Assembly (NCBI RefSeq): GCF_001610835.1
Contig: NZ_CP011270.1
Location: 2,002,001-2,066,000 of the forward strand
Length of the DNA: 64,000 nucleotides
Direction: 5' to 3'
Origin: Planctomyces sp. SH-PL14
Lineage (GTDB): Bacteria; Planctomycetota; Planctomycetia; Planctomycetales; Planctomycetaceae
The notes beneath the pieces were generated by a model. It did no database searches, was not told where the DNA came from, and saw only the letters and a program-made list of their open reading frames with translations. Below are positions 47,169 to 56,145 of this stretch, piece by piece. Numbering within the stretch: position 1 is the stretch's first letter; each line of letters opens with the position of its first letter. A program made the translations under genes and the position numbers.

Positions 47169-48200
47169 TCAGCGGCGAATGAGCGACCAGCCCTTCTCCG
47201 TCACCGTCAGGCCAATCGCACCGCGGTACTCATCGTAGATCCGCTGCATCTCCTCCACCGAGTCGAAGTACCCGACAACAAACGCCGCCGAGAACGACTC
47301 CCCCGCCCGCACCGGACGACCGCCGAACTCCTCGATCAGGCAGACATAGTTCCGCTGATGGCACCACGCCTCGCTGACCACATCAGGATCAAGCGTCATC
47401 CCCGCCAGCCACGGCCCCGACGCTCCCGACTTGGGATCGCGAATCTTGTACGCCCGGATGAACCTCTCGGGAAGCGGATTGACGCCCCGGCGATAGTTGA
47501 ACTTCTCGTCAGGCGCAAAATTCTCCGCGAACTCCGACGGGGGAATCTCCCCGTGATACGAGAGATAGATCTTCTCGAACGAGTCCCCCTTCTGATGCCG
47601 GATGTGCCCCGGCAGATCGAGGCGGAGGAACATTGCCTCGCTGGAATTGACCGCGTCAATCCGGTCCATCGAAAGGAAGTACCGCTTCCCCTTCGGAAAC
47701 ACGATCCACTGCGTCCACTTCGATCCGGTCTTCTTGCCGGGAGCGGCCGTCCTGTAGGTGAACTCCTGCTTCACGGCGACGAAGTCCGGCCCGCGGACCA
47801 CTTGCGGCGCCATCGTCTTCGCCTGCGTGCAGATCTGCGGCCCTTCGATGGACCGCTTCGCAGTCCCGCCATGCCAGGCGTTGCCGAACTCGTAGACCAG
47901 TTCCTTCTCCAGCCGGTCCCGGTACGACTCGTCGCACCCCGGCTCCATGATCCAGTCGACGATATCGAGACCAAAACCGAGATCGCGAAACCCGGTCTTC
48001 TTGTCGAGGAGCGACTGAGCCTTGATGCCGATCACGTAGCCCGTCTTGGCAACCGAAGCCGACAGTTCCGGCGTCTCGATCGTCAGGAGTTCGGGAGTCT
48101 CCCGAACCTCGACTCCCTCCTGACCGAAGGCGACTGTCCAGAGGCCCATGGCCAGGACCAGAGAGAGCCCCCGGATCGCACCGCGCGTGATCGCTGGCAT
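47169..48200 (-). CDS. Conserved secreted hypothetical protein
   Basis: A 343-residue exported protein: the signal peptide (AIRGLSLVLAMGLWTVAFG) is followed by a beta-rich protein with GYVIGIKAQSLLDKKTGFRDLGFGLDIVDWIMEPG, WTQWIVFPKGKRYFLSMDRIDAVN and RLDLPGHIRH. The pattern resembles carbohydrate-active or aldose-epimerase-like beta sandwiches, but I cannot name the family. It sits 38 bases after the DUF1549/1553 gene on the same strand, so cotranscription is likely. ATG at 48200 is chosen over an upstream in-frame start. Confidence 0.72.
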   Translation of the reverse strand: MPAITRGAIRGLSLVLAMGLWTVAFGQEGVEVRETPELLTIETPELSASVAKTGYVIGIKAQSLLDKKTGFRDLGFGLDIVDWIMEPGCDESYRDRLEKELVYEFGNAWHGGTAKRSIEGPQICTQAKTMAPQVVRGPDFVAVKQEFTYRTAAPGKKTGSKWTQWIVFPKGKRYFLSMDRIDAVNSSEAMFLRLDLPGHIRHQKGDSFEKIYLSYHGEIPPSEFAENFAPDEKFNYRRGVNPLPERFIRAYKIRDPKSGASGPWLAGMTLDPDVVSEAWCHQRNYVCLIEEFGGRPVRAGESFSAAFVVGYFDSVEEMQRIYDEYRGAIGLTVTEKGWSLIRR

Positions 48201-48238
48201 TGTTCGGATCGTCCTTCGTCGGAGTGGCGCCGCAGACG

Positions 48239-51200
48239 TCAGTCGACAAACAGAAACTCGTTGCTGTTGAACAGGACTCGGCACAGAGCGGGAAGCCCGT
48301 ACTGCTGCACGAACGTTTCGGCCCGGGCCAGCTCTTCACCGGCCGGCTCCCGGCCGTAGGCCCGGCGGTACGCCTGGGCAACCTGCCGCGGCCGATCGTC
48401 CCCGCACTCCGCGGTCACCCGCGCCGCCATCGTGTCCGACATGCGGAGGATGAACGAGTTGTTGAGCAGCGAGAGCGACTGCACCGGCGTCGTCGTGACC
48501 GGCCGCCGCGGGGCGGTCGTCGACGGATCGGGACAGTCGAAGACATCCAGGAGCGGACTGCGTGCGGAGCGGATCCAGGTCCGGTAGACCGTGCGGCGGT
48601 TGAACTCGGGGCCGACCGGATCCTGCATCTCGTAGAACTGGGAATTGAACGTGTACGTCCGGAAGTCCTGGTACGGCGGTCCGCCGACCTTCGGATTCAG
48701 CTCGCCGCTCGCGGTGAGGATCGTGTCCCGCAGCGTCTCGGCCTCCAGCCGCTGCGGCGTGTGCCGCCAGTGAAAGCGGTTGTCGGCATCGACGCTCAGT
48801 CCCTCCCGCCGGAGACGCGAGCCCTGCCGGTACGTCGCCGACTGGACGATCAGCCGGTGGACGTGTTTGAGGCTCCACTTCGCATCGACGAGCTCGCTCG
48901 CCAGCCAGTCGAGGAGTTCTGGATGCGTCGGCAGACCGCCGTTGAAGCCGAAGTCATTCGATGACGCCACGAGCCCCCGGCCGAAGTGATACTGCCACAG
49001 CCGGTTCACGATGACGCGGGCAAACAGCGGATTTTCCCTGGACGCAATCCACTCGGCGAGATGTCTTCGCCGCTCTCCCTCGGGCGCGTCGGCCGACAGA
49101 CCAAAGTCCGCCGCAGTCGCTCCGAGCGAGGCGATTCCCGCCGGCCGGACGATCTCCGCCGGACTCCCCGGGTTGCCCCGCAGCAGCAGGTGCGTCGGCT
49201 CGGGGGAGCGGGGATTGACGCAGTAGACGGAGTTCGACCGAAGCGTCTTGAGCCGGGAGTCGACCCGCTTCAACTCCTTGATGAGAACCTCTCGCGCGGC
49301 GCGCTGCTCGGGAGACATCGCTCCCGCCAGTTCTTCGGAGGTGACGAGATCGGTCCGGCCGGCCGAGGCCGCGACCTCCTCCGCGGTGAGAGCCCGGTCG
49401 TAGAGCTGAGCGGTCTCGATCGCCCCGCTGAACAGCCGGTTCCCGCCCGAGGACGTTCCGTGCCGCAGCCCGAAGAGGATCTCGGTCGCCCCGGCCGGGA
49501 AACCCTGGAGCCCCGGGGATTCATAGGGCCGGCCGTAGGGAAGGCCGTTGCGATAGCCGGTGACCGTACCGTCTTCGCCGTAGACGATCGCCACGTGAAC
49601 AAGCTGCGGCTCGGTCTCCGCCGGCCCCTGGAAACTTTCGGTCCGAACAAAGCCGTTGCTCCCGGCCATCCACTGCGACGCGTCCCGCTCGGCGTAGACG
49701 ATCGAGTCGAACAGGACGCCGTCGGTCGTCTGGACGCTCAGGACGCCGCCCCCCCGCTGTCCGAGGTCGGCGGGCTGCACCCAGGCTTCGAGCGTCTTGG
49801 CCCGGAGCTCGCGGGGAACAGGAGCCGTCGAGACGTAGCTCCCCTTCCCGTCGAGGACCAGTTTGCCCCCCTCCGTCCGGGCCTTGCCATGCGGCGCTCC
49901 GTGGAGTGTTCCGATCCGATCCTGAAAGTCGCCGTCGAAGTCCCACCGGGCCATCGGCGTCGGGGGGACGGGGTGGTTCTCGGCCCGCGCCAGGCGGATC
50001 GCCGCAAGAACCGGCTCTTCGAGATTCCGGCGGGCGGTCTCGATTTCCTCACGGCGCATCTGGAGGGCGGCGATCTCGGTCCGGATCTCGTCCGTCTGAT
50101 AGCCCCGCTCGCCGTGCCGCACGCCGGCGAGCGCCGCCGCGAACTGGTAGTACTCGGTCTGCCGGATCGGGTCGAACTTGTGATCGTGGCAGCGGGCGCA
50201 GTTCACGGTCAGGCCGAGGAACGTCTGCCCGGTCGTCCCGATGATGTCTTCAAGCTCATCCTGCCGGACGACCGCCCGCATTGTGGCGCTCTGCTGGTTC
50301 TGGCCGACTTCGTCGTACGCCCCGGCGACGAGGAACCCGGTGGCGAACAGCGAGGGAACGTCACCGGGGGAGAGCACGTCTCCCGCGATCTGCCGGCGGG
50401 CGAACTCGTCGTACGGCAGGTCCGCGTTGAACGCCTGAATGACCCAGTCGCGGTAGGGCCACGAGTTCGCTCGCAGCCTGTCCCGTTCGAACCCCTGGCT
50501 CTCGCCGAAGCGGACGATGTCGAGCCAGTGCCGGGCCCACCGCTCGCCGAAGTGAGGCGATCCGAGCAACCGCTCGACAACCCGCTCATACGCTCCCGGC
50601 TCGCGATCGTTTTCGAACGCTTCGATCTCGGCCGCCGTCGGAGGCAGGCCGATCAGGTCGAAGGTCACACGGCGGAGGAGCGTCCGCCGATCCGCTTCGG
50701 GCGAGGGGGCGAGCTTCTGATCGGTGAGCTTCGCCGCCACGAATCGGTCGATCGCGTTCCCCGACTCGGCCCACGCCTGAACATCGCCGGAGATCGCCGG
50801 AGGCTCGGGACGGTGGACGGGCCGCAGCGACCACCAGTCGTAGCCCGCGCGGGCCTCGGTCGTGAAGCGGTAGGGATCGATCGGGTCGGTCCCCCAGCGG
50901 GCCCCGGACTCGATCCAGCTCCTCAGGACCCGTTTCTCGTCCGCCGTCAGCGGCTTCTTTGGGGGCATCTCGTCGCGATCGACTCGCTGCCACAGCTCGC
51001 TCGCGGACAGGTCGCCCGGAGTGACGGCGGTTCCGCTGTCGCCTCCCTTCGCGGCTCGCCCGCGGTGCGAGAGATCGAGTCCGCCCTTCGGGTCCGCACC
51101 GCCGTGGCAGTCGAGGCAGCGGCGGGAGAGCAGCGGAGCAACATCGCGGTCGAAGTCGACCGCCCTCTCCGTCTCCGCCCGCAGCCCGCTGGCGACCCCC

Positions 51201-51241
51201 AGCCAAGCCAGCAGCAGCCACGCAGCCCGAGTGAGCGCCAT
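48239..51241 (-). CDS. Cytochrome c / DUF1549 / LamG / DUF1553 protein
   Basis: A 1000-residue exported protein typical of planctomycetes. After the signal peptide comes a Planctomycete cytochrome c domain with CLDCH (heme c CxxCH) and EMPPKKPLTADEKRVLRSWIESGA. Then DUF1549 (PEADRRTLLRRVTFDLIGLPPT; HFGERWARHWLDIVRFGES) with a second CxxCH (CARCHDHKFDP), a LamG-like sandwich at about 410-600, and DUF1553 (NPLFARVIVNRLWQYHFGRGLV; LPTHPELLDWLA). The role is unproven; breakdown of complex polysaccharides is often suggested. It is not paired with a DUF1501 gene. Confidence 0.93.
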   Translation of the reverse strand: MALTRAAWLLLAWLGVASGLRAETERAVDFDRDVAPLLSRRCLDCHGGADPKGGLDLSHRGRAAKGGDSGTAVTPGDLSASELWQRVDRDEMPPKKPLTADEKRVLRSWIESGARWGTDPIDPYRFTTEARAGYDWWSLRPVHRPEPPAISGDVQAWAESGNAIDRFVAAKLTDQKLAPSPEADRRTLLRRVTFDLIGLPPTAAEIEAFENDREPGAYERVVERLLGSPHFGERWARHWLDIVRFGESQGFERDRLRANSWPYRDWVIQAFNADLPYDEFARRQIAGDVLSPGDVPSLFATGFLVAGAYDEVGQNQQSATMRAVVRQDELEDIIGTTGQTFLGLTVNCARCHDHKFDPIRQTEYYQFAAALAGVRHGERGYQTDEIRTEIAALQMRREEIETARRNLEEPVLAAIRLARAENHPVPPTPMARWDFDGDFQDRIGTLHGAPHGKARTEGGKLVLDGKGSYVSTAPVPRELRAKTLEAWVQPADLGQRGGGVLSVQTTDGVLFDSIVYAERDASQWMAGSNGFVRTESFQGPAETEPQLVHVAIVYGEDGTVTGYRNGLPYGRPYESPGLQGFPAGATEILFGLRHGTSSGGNRLFSGAIETAQLYDRALTAEEVAASAGRTDLVTSEELAGAMSPEQRAAREVLIKELKRVDSRLKTLRSNSVYCVNPRSPEPTHLLLRGNPGSPAEIVRPAGIASLGATAADFGLSADAPEGERRRHLAEWIASRENPLFARVIVNRLWQYHFGRGLVASSNDFGFNGGLPTHPELLDWLASELVDAKWSLKHVHRLIVQSATYRQGSRLRREGLSVDADNRFHWRHTPQRLEAETLRDTILTASGELNPKVGGPPYQDFRTYTFNSQFYEMQDPVGPEFNRRTVYRTWIRSARSPLLDVFDCPDPSTTAPRRPVTTTPVQSLSLLNNSFILRMSDTMAARVTAECGDDRPRQVAQAYRRAYGREPAGEELARAETFVQQYGLPALCRVLFNSNEFLFVD

Positions 51242-51399
51242 CCCGGAAACCCCATGAATCAGTCGAAGTTGATTCGAATGACTCTACCGTCTCGGGAGGG
51301 GGATCAAAAGGGGAGTTGGCTCGGGAGTGGGGGTGCGTTCGCCGACTGGTGGTCGGTCTGGAAGCGAGGTCAATTCCGGTCACTGACTGTACCGTCCTT

Positions 51400-51716
51400 G
51401 CCGTCACGACTCTGCCCGCTCAAACCCAACGTGCCACGGCAGCCGGGGTCAAGGGGGCAACCCCTTGCCGCCGGAGGCACTCCTGTGAGGAACCGTGGTA
51501 CGCAACGGACGTCCGTTTTGTGGTACCAGCTATGAGGACTCCCTCAATCCACATCGCTCGCATTGCAATCCCCGCGTGTTGGTGAGGGGGCACACCGTAC
51601 GTTGTCCGCGTTTGGACACTCACTCCTTCAGACATCTCTCGACGGCCAGGCCTCCGGCGGGCAAAGGGGCGTTGCCCCCTTGCATCCCCCACCAGGGGTT
51701 CCCCCTGGACCCCGGT
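51400..51716 (+). repeat. Interspersed structured repeat, copy 10 (forward)
   Basis: Full copy between two minus-strand genes, lying against the direction of both. The head hairpin is CAAGGGGGCAACCCCTTG. Confidence 0.95.
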
Positions 51717-51787
51717 TCACTGGCGCGATCGAACATCCTTCCACCGGCACCCCACAGGCGAATCGTGTCTCCACATCGAACGGCTGG

Positions 51788-52897
51788 TCACTGAGCCGAG
51801 GACTCGAAAAGACTGCACAGCAGCGTGAGCATCTCGATCCGCTGAATCCGACGGGCCACCGCATCGAGAGCTGGATTGCGGGCGGCGGCTTCGCAGAGAT
51901 CAACGAGAGCCATGCTGTCCCAACCGCCCGAGCCGATCAGTCGCGAGTCCCACGGTTCGGGGATCAGGCCGAGGCCGCCCTCCCGCAGCGCTTTCGCCAG
52001 GAGTCGCATGGCGGGGTGGCGGCCGACGCGGCGGAACCAGTACTTCGCGTTGCCGTAGTCCGGCTCCCGGCGGTGCATAATGGCGTGCCAGTAGTCGCCG
52101 TAGTGCCCCTCTTCCCCTTCGATGGTCTGCGACTGGGAATGGCTCCCGTCGAGATCGTCATGCAGCAGGAGCAGTCCCGCGTACAGCGCGGTCGACTGGA
52201 CCTGTCCCAGGGCGGGCCGCTGACGCTGGACCTCAGATCGAATCGCCTCCCGCAGCGGAGCATCGAGAGTCGGGCGGCGCGGCGTCAGGGGCGAACAGTC
52301 GGTGTCGAGAATCACCATCCGCGGGCCGTTCGCTTCGGCGACGCTCCACGTCCGTTGCGCCAGTCCGGCCGCGATCGCGGCCGGAGCGAGTTCGACAGAG
52401 TTCCCGTCGGACGGCCGGACACAGACGGCCGCCGTGAAATGAGGCTGCGGAACGAGGACCGCCACCGACGAGGGGACTTCGCGCCAAAGGCTCGGAACAC
52501 CCTCGGGAGCCGCCAGCGGGAACAGCACGCCGGCGGTGGTCGCTGCATCCTGAGCCGATGCTAAAGTCGCCAGCGACTCCGCCGTGAGGCCGTCCGTCCG
52601 GACGTAGCCGTGCCAGTCGTTCCCGGTCGCCGACGCCAACCCCGCACGAAAACTCTCCCAGGTCCCCGTGCGAGTCTCCACGCCGGGAACTTCCGGATGC
52701 GAACCGACAGAGCCTTCGACGGTCAGCAGCAGACGACCTACCATGAACGGACTCCGACGAACGATGTCACGACAATGGTGCCAGGCATCGAGGAACAGGT
52801 TTTCAGGGAATGGTTCAGGATATCGCTCGACGCCTTCCGCGAAACGCCAGCGGTCCACGGGATCCGCGGGGCGTTCCGGGGAGGCCGCAGCTCCCAT
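51788..52897 (-). CDS. Conserved hypothetical protein, divergent from queE
   Basis: A 369-residue soluble protein with no recognised domain. Notable stretches are WRFAEGVERYPEPFPENLFLDAWHHCRDIVRR, ALYAGLLLLHDDLDGSHSQSQTIEGEEGHYGDYWHAIMHRREPDYGNAKYWFRRVG and SRLIGSGGWDSMALVDLCEAAAR. The His/Asp-rich central block could bind metal. The best start (52897) shares two bases with the queE start codon on the other strand; a later start would lose the conserved-looking N-terminus. Confidence 0.72.
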   Translation of the reverse strand: MGAAASPERPADPVDRWRFAEGVERYPEPFPENLFLDAWHHCRDIVRRSPFMVGRLLLTVEGSVGSHPEVPGVETRTGTWESFRAGLASATGNDWHGYVRTDGLTAESLATLASAQDAATTAGVLFPLAAPEGVPSLWREVPSSVAVLVPQPHFTAAVCVRPSDGNSVELAPAAIAAGLAQRTWSVAEANGPRMVILDTDCSPLTPRRPTLDAPLREAIRSEVQRQRPALGQVQSTALYAGLLLLHDDLDGSHSQSQTIEGEEGHYGDYWHAIMHRREPDYGNAKYWFRRVGRHPAMRLLAKALREGGLGLIPEPWDSRLIGSGGWDSMALVDLCEAAARNPALDAVARRIQRIEMLTLLCSLFESSAQ

Positions 52898-53660
52898 GAG
52901 TACGACTCTCGTCCTCGCCCGCCTCGACGAAGGCCCCGAGATCTTCCACAGCATCCAGGGCGAAGGGGCCAGCATCGGCGTTCCGAGCGTTTTCGTCCGC
53001 CTCAGCCGATGCAACCTCCAGTGCGTCTGGTGCGACACGGACTACACCTGGAACTTCGAGGGAACGTCGTTCACCCACATCCGCGACGCCGATCCAGCCT
53101 ATAGGAAGCCCCCCCGCGCGTCGGTCCAGATCACGCTCGACGTTGAGGCCATCGCCGCACAGGTGCTGGGATATCGCTGCGGCAATGTCATCGTCACCGG
53201 GGGAGAGCCACTGCTCCAGCAGCCTGGCGTCGCGGCCTTGATGTCGGCGCTTCGCCAACAGAAGCCAGAGATCCGCTTCGAAATCGAGACCAACGGCACC
53301 CTCAGGCCATTGCCGGAGATCGAGCGGTTCGAGCCCCGCTACAACGTCTCCCCCAAGCTGACTTCCTCTGGGATGTCGGCGGATCGGTCCTTCGTCTCCG
53401 AGGCACTGGCGTTCTTTCGCGACTGCGAGCGGGCGACGTTCAAGTTCGTCTGCGGCCGCGATGAGGACTTGGTCGAGGTCGAGCAGACACTGACCGCTCA
53501 TTCCCTCCCACGGTCCCGCGTGATCCTGATGCCGGAGGCGCTCTCGACCGAGGCGCTCCAGACCCGGCGGCCCTGGCTCATGGGGAAGTGTCTGGACGCG
53601 GGACTTCGCTACTCCGACCGGTTGCATGTCGCGGCGTACGGGGCCCGCCGCGGCATTTAA
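52896..53660 (+). CDS. queE: 7-carboxy-7-deazaguanine synthase QueE
   Basis: A 254-residue radical SAM enzyme of queuosine/7-deazaguanine synthesis, converting 6-carboxytetrahydropterin to 7-carboxy-7-deazaguanine. The N-terminus EIFHSIQGEGASIGVPSVFVRL is diagnostic, and the cluster cysteines are Cys39, Cys43 and Cys46 (CNLQCVWCDTDYTW). VIVTGGEPLLQ and ETNGT follow. ATG at 52896 with GGGGAGG upstream. No queC or queD is in view. Confidence 0.94.
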   Translation: MSTTLVLARLDEGPEIFHSIQGEGASIGVPSVFVRLSRCNLQCVWCDTDYTWNFEGTSFTHIRDADPAYRKPPRASVQITLDVEAIAAQVLGYRCGNVIVTGGEPLLQQPGVAALMSALRQQKPEIRFEIETNGTLRPLPEIERFEPRYNVSPKLTSSGMSADRSFVSEALAFFRDCERATFKFVCGRDEDLVEVEQTLTAHSLPRSRVILMPEALSTEALQTRRPWLMGKCLDAGLRYSDRLHVAAYGARRGI

Positions 53661-53670
53661 GACGATCAAT

Positions 53671-53977
53671 GCCGGCACGACCTCCATAGCTCAAACCCAA
53701 GGTGCGACGGCCACTGGGGTCAAGGGGGAAACCCCTTGCCGCCGGAGGCGCTTCCATGAGGAACCGTGGTAGGCAACGGGCGTCCGTTTTGTGGAACCGG
53801 CGTTGAGAACTCACCGCTTGCTCCGGAATCCCGGCGGGTTGGTGAGGGGGCATCCGACACGATGTCCGCGCTTGGACACTTCCTCCTTCAGACATCTCCC
53901 GACGGCCAGGCCTCCGGCGGGCAAAGGGGCATTCTGCCCCCTTGCATCCCCCTGACCAGGGTGCCCCTGGACCCGGT
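53671..53977 (+). repeat. Interspersed structured repeat, copy 11 (forward)
   Basis: Full copy 11 bases after the queE stop and before the tetR gene. Hairpin changes here are paired: CAAGGGGGAAACCCCTTG at the head, and AAAGGGGCATTCTGCCCCCTT at the tail. Confidence 0.95.
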
Positions 53978-54033
53978 GAAAGGATGAGGGGTTTGTTGCG
54001 ACGCTGACGGTTTCTCCTTGACGGGTGAGACGG

Positions 54034-54063
54034 GTGTTACACAATTGGTTCAATGTGTAACAC
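54034..54063. promoter_or_regulatory. Operator overlapping the tetR start codon
   Basis: Perfect 10-bp inverted repeat GTGTTACACA ... TGTGTAACAC with a 10-base spacer. The ATG (54053-54055) lies at the spacer/right-arm border, so binding would also block translation initiation or elongation of transcription. Confidence 0.7.
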
Positions 54064-54733
54064 ACCCTCCCACCAGCGGATCCTCGCCGCGGCGCTCGAA
54101 CTCGCCTCCAAACAAGGGGTCCGAAAAACCAGCCTCGAAGACGTTGCCCACTTCGCCGGAGTCAGCCGGCTCACCGTCTACCGCAACTTCCACGACCGCC
54201 GCGGACTCGTCGAAGCCGTCTGCCGCCACGTCACCGACGTCTTCCGCGAAGCCGCCAACGGCCAGCCAAACGAAAGCGTCCGCAACGTCGACGAACGCCT
54301 GATCCGCCTCTTCCAGCAACTCGAAGAAATCCCCTACGCCGAACTCGGCCCCGCCTTTCGAGAAATCGGCCAGCTCTACCCCGACATGGCCACCGAGTTC
54401 CGCGGCGTCCGCGACAAGGCCGTCGACGACTTCCTCAACCAGGCCTTCGCCGCCGCCGCCCGCGAAGGGGCCCTCCGCCGCTCGTTCGACCCGCAGATCC
54501 TCCGCAGCCTGTTCCGGGTCACCCTCCTCGGCCTCCTCGAATGGCCACAGGCCCTCCCCCCGGGAACCCGCCTGGAAACGGTCCTCTCCACCCTCCTCAA
54601 CGTCTTCCGCTACGGCGCGCTCGAACGGGACGCCACCGTCGTCCCGATCCCCGTCGCGGACTCCGCCTCGTCCGCCCGCCCACCTCGAAAACTCCCTCGA
54701 AACTCAGCGGGCCGAAAGGAGCCGCGGACATGA
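54053..54733 (+). CDS. TetR-family transcriptional regulator
   Basis: A 226-residue TetR regulator. The N-terminal helix-turn-helix is typical (RILAAALELASKQGVRKTSLEDVAHFAGVSRLTVYRNFHDRRGLVEAV); the ligand-binding part is divergent, with DFLNQAFAAAAREGALR. It probably controls itself through the 30-bp palindrome at its start. It overlaps the GNAT gene by four bases (ATGA), so both are made from one mRNA and the GNAT protein is likely under the same control. Confidence 0.92.
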   Translation: MCNTPSHQRILAAALELASKQGVRKTSLEDVAHFAGVSRLTVYRNFHDRRGLVEAVCRHVTDVFREAANGQPNESVRNVDERLIRLFQQLEEIPYAELGPAFREIGQLYPDMATEFRGVRDKAVDDFLNQAFAAAAREGALRRSFDPQILRSLFRVTLLGLLEWPQALPPGTRLETVLSTLLNVFRYGALERDATVVPIPVADSASSARPPRKLPRNSAGRKEPRT

Positions 54734-55338
54734 TCCGCCATCGCCCCGCCGAATCTCTCCTCACCCTCCCGGAAAACGAACCGGTCGTCATCCGCCCGCT
54801 CCGTCCCCGCGACCGCACCGGCTACCGGCTCGCCTTCGCCCGCACAAGCCGCCGGACACGGATCGACCGCTTCTTCCGGTCCGTCGACCGCCTCTCCGAG
54901 GCTCAGGTCCGCTACTTCACGGACGTCGACATGGACCGCCACGTCGCCCTGTGCGCGATCTCCCGCAAGACCCCCGTGGCAGCCGGCATCGCGGTCGGCC
55001 GCTTCATCCGGAACGAGGAGAACCCCCGCCGCGCCGAGTTCGCGATCACGGTCATCGACGACTACCACTCAAAAGGCCTCGGCCGGGCTCTCCTGACGCG
55101 TCTGGCCTCGATGGCCCGCGACCGGGGCGTCGACACCTTGTGGGCCCAGGTCCTCTCAGAAAACATCCGCGTCCTCGACTGGATGAAACGCCTCGGAGCC
55201 CAGCGGCGGTTTCTCGGAGAGTCCGTCCGCTGCGAACTCGCTGTCGCCGAACTTCTCGAACACCTCGGTTCCCCAAACCATCCGGACGAGTCCCTGCTGG
55301 AGAAGAATCTGGCCGCCGCGGGCCGGTCGCAACCGTAG
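54730..55338 (+). CDS. GNAT-family N-acetyltransferase
   Basis: A 202-residue GCN5-related acetyltransferase. VVIRPLRPRDRTGYRLAFARTS starts the fold, FAITVIDDYHSKGLGRALLTRLASMARDRGVDTL holds the acetyl-CoA loop (SKGLGRAL, R/Q-x2-G-x-G/A type), and AQVLSENIRVLDWMKRLG completes it. The N-terminal LRPRDR pattern resembles GNAT domains of protein acetyltransferases of the Pat type. Substrate unknown. It is coupled to tetR. Confidence 0.88.
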   Translation: MIRHRPAESLLTLPENEPVVIRPLRPRDRTGYRLAFARTSRRTRIDRFFRSVDRLSEAQVRYFTDVDMDRHVALCAISRKTPVAAGIAVGRFIRNEENPRRAEFAITVIDDYHSKGLGRALLTRLASMARDRGVDTLWAQVLSENIRVLDWMKRLGAQRRFLGESVRCELAVAELLEHLGSPNHPDESLLEKNLAAAGRSQP

Positions 55339-55660
55339 CCTCGCCTCCTGCCACAGAGCGGCACTCTCCCTTCCTCTCCTCTGTGCCTCTCCGTGTCTCT
55401 GTGTTTCAATCTCCTCTCCGGACGTTGAATTCCCGACGACGGGCCTCCCGTCGCGACGGGATTCCTTCGCTATCAAACGACTTGCGCTGCGGCTTCAGAC
55501 CATCTCCCGCATCCCCCGCGGAATCCTCCAGGAGACGCGCCGCGTGACAATTCTGCCGAAAAGACTCGTTGTGCCGGCTGCCCGAGGACGATGAATCTGG
55601 CGGTGATTGAGCGGCGGACGAAGGGCTCCGCGGACTCTCCCCATCGCCGAGGAGACAAGG
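55339..55660. other. Intergenic region after the GNAT gene
   Basis: About 320 bases with no convincing gene. A CCACAGAG word (55351-55358) faces two CTCTGTG words (about 55378-55404), a short imperfect inverted repeat that may mark the mRNA end. GAGGAGACAAGG at the right edge is the ribosome site of the next gene. Confidence 0.4.
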
Positions 55661-55960
55661 ATGTCGAAGTTCAGACTGTGGGCCGCCTGTTGCGTGGCCG
55701 TGATGGCGGCGGGATTCGTGGCAGCGACCCCGTCCGTCGAAGCGGCTCCTCCCGGCCAGCCGAGCAACTGGCAGCGGTTCTACTACTATCCGTACGTCTA
55801 CTACCCGCACAACTTCCAGAAGCCGGTCGAGTACGATCACATGTACTACCGGTACCCGGTCGAGCGGCGGATTCCGGTGTACAACCAGCACTGGAACAAC
55901 TTCTACCCGAACCCGCACCCGTACCACTCGGGGAACCATTTCACGATGGACGTGTTCTAG
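55661..55960 (+). CDS. Small Tyr-rich secreted protein
   Basis: A 99-residue exported protein with excellent start support (GGAG 7 bases before the ATG). A signal peptide (MSKFRLWAACCVAVMAAGFVAATPSVEA) is followed by a short Tyr/Pro/His/Asn-rich mature part (FYYYPYVYYPHNFQKPVEYDHMYYRYPVERRIPVYNQHWNNFYPNPHPYH). It may be a structural surface protein; a terminator follows at once. Confidence 0.82.
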   Translation: MSKFRLWAACCVAVMAAGFVAATPSVEAAPPGQPSNWQRFYYYPYVYYPHNFQKPVEYDHMYYRYPVERRIPVYNQHWNNFYPNPHPYHSGNHFTMDVF

Positions 55961-55985
55961 CGTTTCCGGGGGCGATGCAGCATGC

Positions 55986-56023
55986 AACCCGCGTCTGATC
56001 TTCAGATGCGGGTTGAGCTGTTT
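55986..56023 (+). terminator. Rho-independent terminator of the Tyr-rich gene
   Basis: 13-bp stem AACCCGCGTCTGA / TCAGATGCGGGTT with one G-U pair and loop TCT, followed by GAGCTGTTTTGT. Confidence 0.8.
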
Positions 56024-56145
56024 TGTAGAGCGATTCTCCGAATCGCGGGCGGAGGGCCGTTCTCTGCGATTCGGAGTGGGGACGGCTTGCTGGTGGTCCA
56101 GAAGTGTGGGGCGACTGCTCTGCGGTACGGAGTGCCGCACCACGA

